Origin: CAWJNF01 sp963844235
Lineage (GTDB): Bacteria; Actinomycetota; Thermoleophilia; Gaiellales; Gaiellaceae
Reading direction: 5' to 3'
Assembly: GCA_963844235.1 (NCBI GenBank)
Contig: CAWJNF010000005.1
Coordinates: forward strand, 248,001 to 312,000
Length of the DNA: 64,000 bases
Below are positions 62,440 through 64,000 of the stretch, in pieces; position 1 is the first letter of the stretch, and each line of letters opens with the position of its first letter. The position numbers and the translations under genes are program-made. Under the pieces are notes generated by a model. It did no database searches and had not been told where the DNA came from. It saw only the letters and a list, made by a program, of their open reading frames with translations.

Positions 62440-64000
62440 TCAGCCGAGGTCGCTGTCGCCGTCGATGAGCCAGTGCTCCGGCGAGCGGAAGAGCGCGGAC
62501 AGGAGCAGCTGCCTGATGAAGATCATCTCCTTCGGCAGCCGGTCGTAGAGGTTCGAGAAAAGCTCCTCGTGGGACAGGAGCTCGCGCGCCCAGAGGTCCC
62601 GGTCGATGGACATCAGCTCGCCGAAGCGCTCACGCGGGAAGTCCTCGGCGCCGCGCCAGTCGACGTCCTCGAAGCGCGGCATCCAGCCGAGCGGGCTCTC
62701 GATCCCGACCGCCCGGCCGTTTGCCCGCTCGACGATCCAGCGCAGGACGCGCATGTTCTCGCCGAATCCGGGCCAGAGGAAGTCGCCGGCTCCGTCCCGG
62801 CGGAACCAGTTGACGCCGAAGATGCGCGGCGGGTCGGGTATCTCTCGGCCGAACTGCAGCCAGTGATTCCAGTAGCTGGCCATGTGGTAGCCGCAGAACG
62901 GCAGCATCGCCATCGGGTCCCGCCGGACCGTTCCGGTCGCGCCGTCGGCAGCGGCCGTCGTCTCGGAGCCCATCGTCGCGCCCAGGTAGACGCCGTATGT
63001 CCAGTTGAACGCCTGGTAGACGAGCGGGACCGTGTCGCGGCGCCGTCCGCCGAAGACGAACGCCTTGATCGGCACGCCATCCGGGTTGTCCCATTCCGGG
63101 TCGAGCGAGGGGCACTGGCTGATCGGCGCCGTGAAGCGCGCGTTCGGGTGGGCCGCAGGGTGTCCGGAGTCCGGCGTCCACACCTGGCCCTGCCAGTCGA
63201 TCAGCTCCGAGGGCGGCTCCTCCGTCATGCCCTCCCACCAGACGTCGCCGTCGGTCGTGAGCGCGACGTTCGTGAAGATCGAGTTCGCAGAGCACGACGC
63301 CATGGCGTTCGGGTTCGACCGGTACGACGTCCCGGGCGCGACGCCGAAGAAGCCGTACTCGGGGTTGATCGCGCACAGGCGGCCATCGCGGCTCGGCTTG
63401 ATCCAGGCGATGTCGTCGCCGACCGTGGTCACCTTCCAGTCGCTCATCGGCTCAGGCGGGATGAGCATGGCGAAGTTCGTCTTGCCGCACGCGCTGGGGA
63501 AGGCGGCCGCAACATAGGTCTTCTCGCCCTCGGGGGACTCCACGCCGAGGATGAGCATGTGCTCGGCGAGCCAGCCCTCGTCGCGCGCGATCTTCGACGC
63601 GATGCGCAGCGCCAGGCACTTCTTGCCGAGCAGCGCGTTACCGCCGTAGCCGCTGCCGTACGACCAGATCGACCGCTCCTCCGGGAAGTGGACGATGTAC
63701 TTCGTCTCGCTGCACGGCCAGGGGACGTCCTCCTGGTCGGGGCCGAGCGGCATCCCGACCGAGTGCATGCAGGGAACGAAGTCGCCGTCCCTGCCGAGCG
63801 CGTCGAGCACCGCGGAGCCCATCCGGGTCATGATCCGCATGCTCGCGACGACGTACGGCGAGTCGGTGATCTCGACGCCCGCGTAGGCGATGGGCGAGCC
63901 GAGCGGGCCCATGCTGAACGGCACGACGTAGAGCGTCCGGCCGCGCATGCAGCCGTCGAACAGGCCGTTCAGGATGCCGTGCATCTCGCGCGGCTCCATC
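62440..64000 (-). CDS. pckG: Phosphoenolpyruvate carboxykinase (GTP), 5' end beyond the window
   Basis: The 520 C-terminal codons of GTP-dependent PEP carboxykinase (family length about 600). FPSACGKTNFAMLIPPE is the phosphate-binding kinase-1a loop with the reactive Cys, VGDDIAWIKPSRDGRLCAIN the kinase-2/metal site, APGTSYRSNPNAM, SQCPSLDPEWDNPDGVPIKA, FGGRRRDTVPLVYQ, and NWFRRDGAGDFLWPGFGENM with MRVLRWIVERANGRAVGIES near the end. It makes PEP from oxaloacetate in gluconeogenesis, or the reverse. About 85-95 N-terminal residues are outside. Gluconeogenesis fits growth on sugar acids or polyols. Confidence 0.97.
   Translation of the reverse strand, partial: MEPREMHGILNGLFDGCMRGRTLYVVPFSMGPLGSPIAYAGVEITDSPYVVASMRIMTRMGSAVLDALGRDGDFVPCMHSVGMPLGPDQEDVPWPCSETKYIVHFPEERSIWSYGSGYGGNALLGKKCLALRIASKIARDEGWLAEHMLILGVESPEGEKTYVAAAFPSACGKTNFAMLIPPEPMSDWKVTTVGDDIAWIKPSRDGRLCAINPEYGFFGVAPGTSYRSNPNAMASCSANSIFTNVALTTDGDVWWEGMTEEPPSELIDWQGQVWTPDSGHPAAHPNARFTAPISQCPSLDPEWDNPDGVPIKAFVFGGRRRDTVPLVYQAFNWTYGVYLGATMGSETTAAADGATGTVRRDPMAMLPFCGYHMASYWNHWLQFGREIPDPPRIFGVNWFRRDGAGDFLWPGFGENMRVLRWIVERANGRAVGIESPLGWMPRFEDVDWRGAEDFPRERFGELMSIDRDLWARELLSHEELFSNLYDRLPKEMIFIRQLLLSALFRSPEHWLIDGDSDLG

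Overview
The window is high-GC (about 70%) bacterial chromosome with densely packed genes, many GTG starts, ATGA/GTGA stop-start overlaps and several promoters lying so close to the start codon that the mRNAs look leaderless. The gene families (complete hopanoid operon, F420/PPOX-type reductase, GTP-dependent PEP carboxykinase, BTAD/SARP-type regulator, Ser/Thr kinases fused to extracellular sensors, many TIM-barrel sugar isomerases) suggest an actinobacterium, most likely of the Thermoleophilia (Gaiella/Solirubrobacter) type. The taxonomic call is inference. At least eight otherwise intact genes are broken by a single-base indel, mostly in short G/C runs, which looks like an uncorrected metagenome assembly or long-read sequence rather than gene decay.

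Layout. 1-4.5 kb: TetR regulator with an adenylate-forming ligase, ornithine-cyclodeaminase homologue, F420/flavin reductase, class III CoA-transferase, aldo/keto reductase. 4.6-13.2 kb: a contiguous hopanoid operon hpnC-hpnD-hpnE-shc-hpnA-hpnH-hpnG-ispH, starting at a leaderless-type promoter and ending in a strong hairpin. 13.3-16.2 kb (minus strand): small membrane peptide, two secreted proteins, a thioredoxin-like protein and a histone-deacetylase-family hydrolase. 16.3-25.4 kb: LacI-controlled sugar/sugar-acid catabolic run (enolase-superfamily dehydratase, cyclase-family hydrolase, VOC protein, SDRs, two sugar isomerases, zinc dehydrogenase). 25.5-29.1 kb: DEAD-box helicase, hemolysin-III-like membrane protein, HEPN-MNT pair, sugar isomerase. 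29.1-38.1 kb: a BTAD regulator followed by two tandem giant receptor kinases (kinase, one membrane segment, beta-propeller, periplasmic-binding domain) and the wreck of a third copy. 38.1-44.4 kb: MetE-like protein sharing the LacI-type promoter/operator, FAA hydrolase, ketopantoate-reductase-type enzyme, aldehyde dehydrogenase, membrane-anchored propeller. 44.5-50.6 kb (minus): a five-gene sugar/polyol ABC importer with two different ATPases, divergent from a GntR regulator with shared operator sequences. 51.6-61.5 kb: a second catabolic run (Fe-alcohol dehydrogenase, enolase-superfamily enzyme, zinc dehydrogenase, isomerases, two Gfo/Idh/MocA dehydrogenases, SDR, MBL hydrolase). 61.5-64 kb: ANT(6)-like nucleotidyltransferase and pckG (truncated by the window edge).

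Most unusual signals: (1) a family of three dispersed ~160-nt elements (6279-6442, 19287-19446, 24632-24789 minus) that share a conserved core and fold into the same long terminal stem with compensatory base changes, a candidate structured RNA that I cannot assign to a known class; (2) the tandem kinase-propeller-binding-protein receptors; (3) a shared promoter-operator module in front of two distant transcription units; (4) a family of ~28-bp palindromes placed at gene ends; (5) two copies of a small MITE-like inverted repeat.

Physiology implied: import of a sugar or polyol through the ABC system, oxidation and isomerisation by the Gfo/Idh/MocA, MDR, SDR and TIM-barrel enzymes, dehydration of sugar acids by the enolase-superfamily enzymes, and membrane hopanoid synthesis from farnesyl diphosphate. 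No tRNA, rRNA, CRISPR array or transposase gene was seen.
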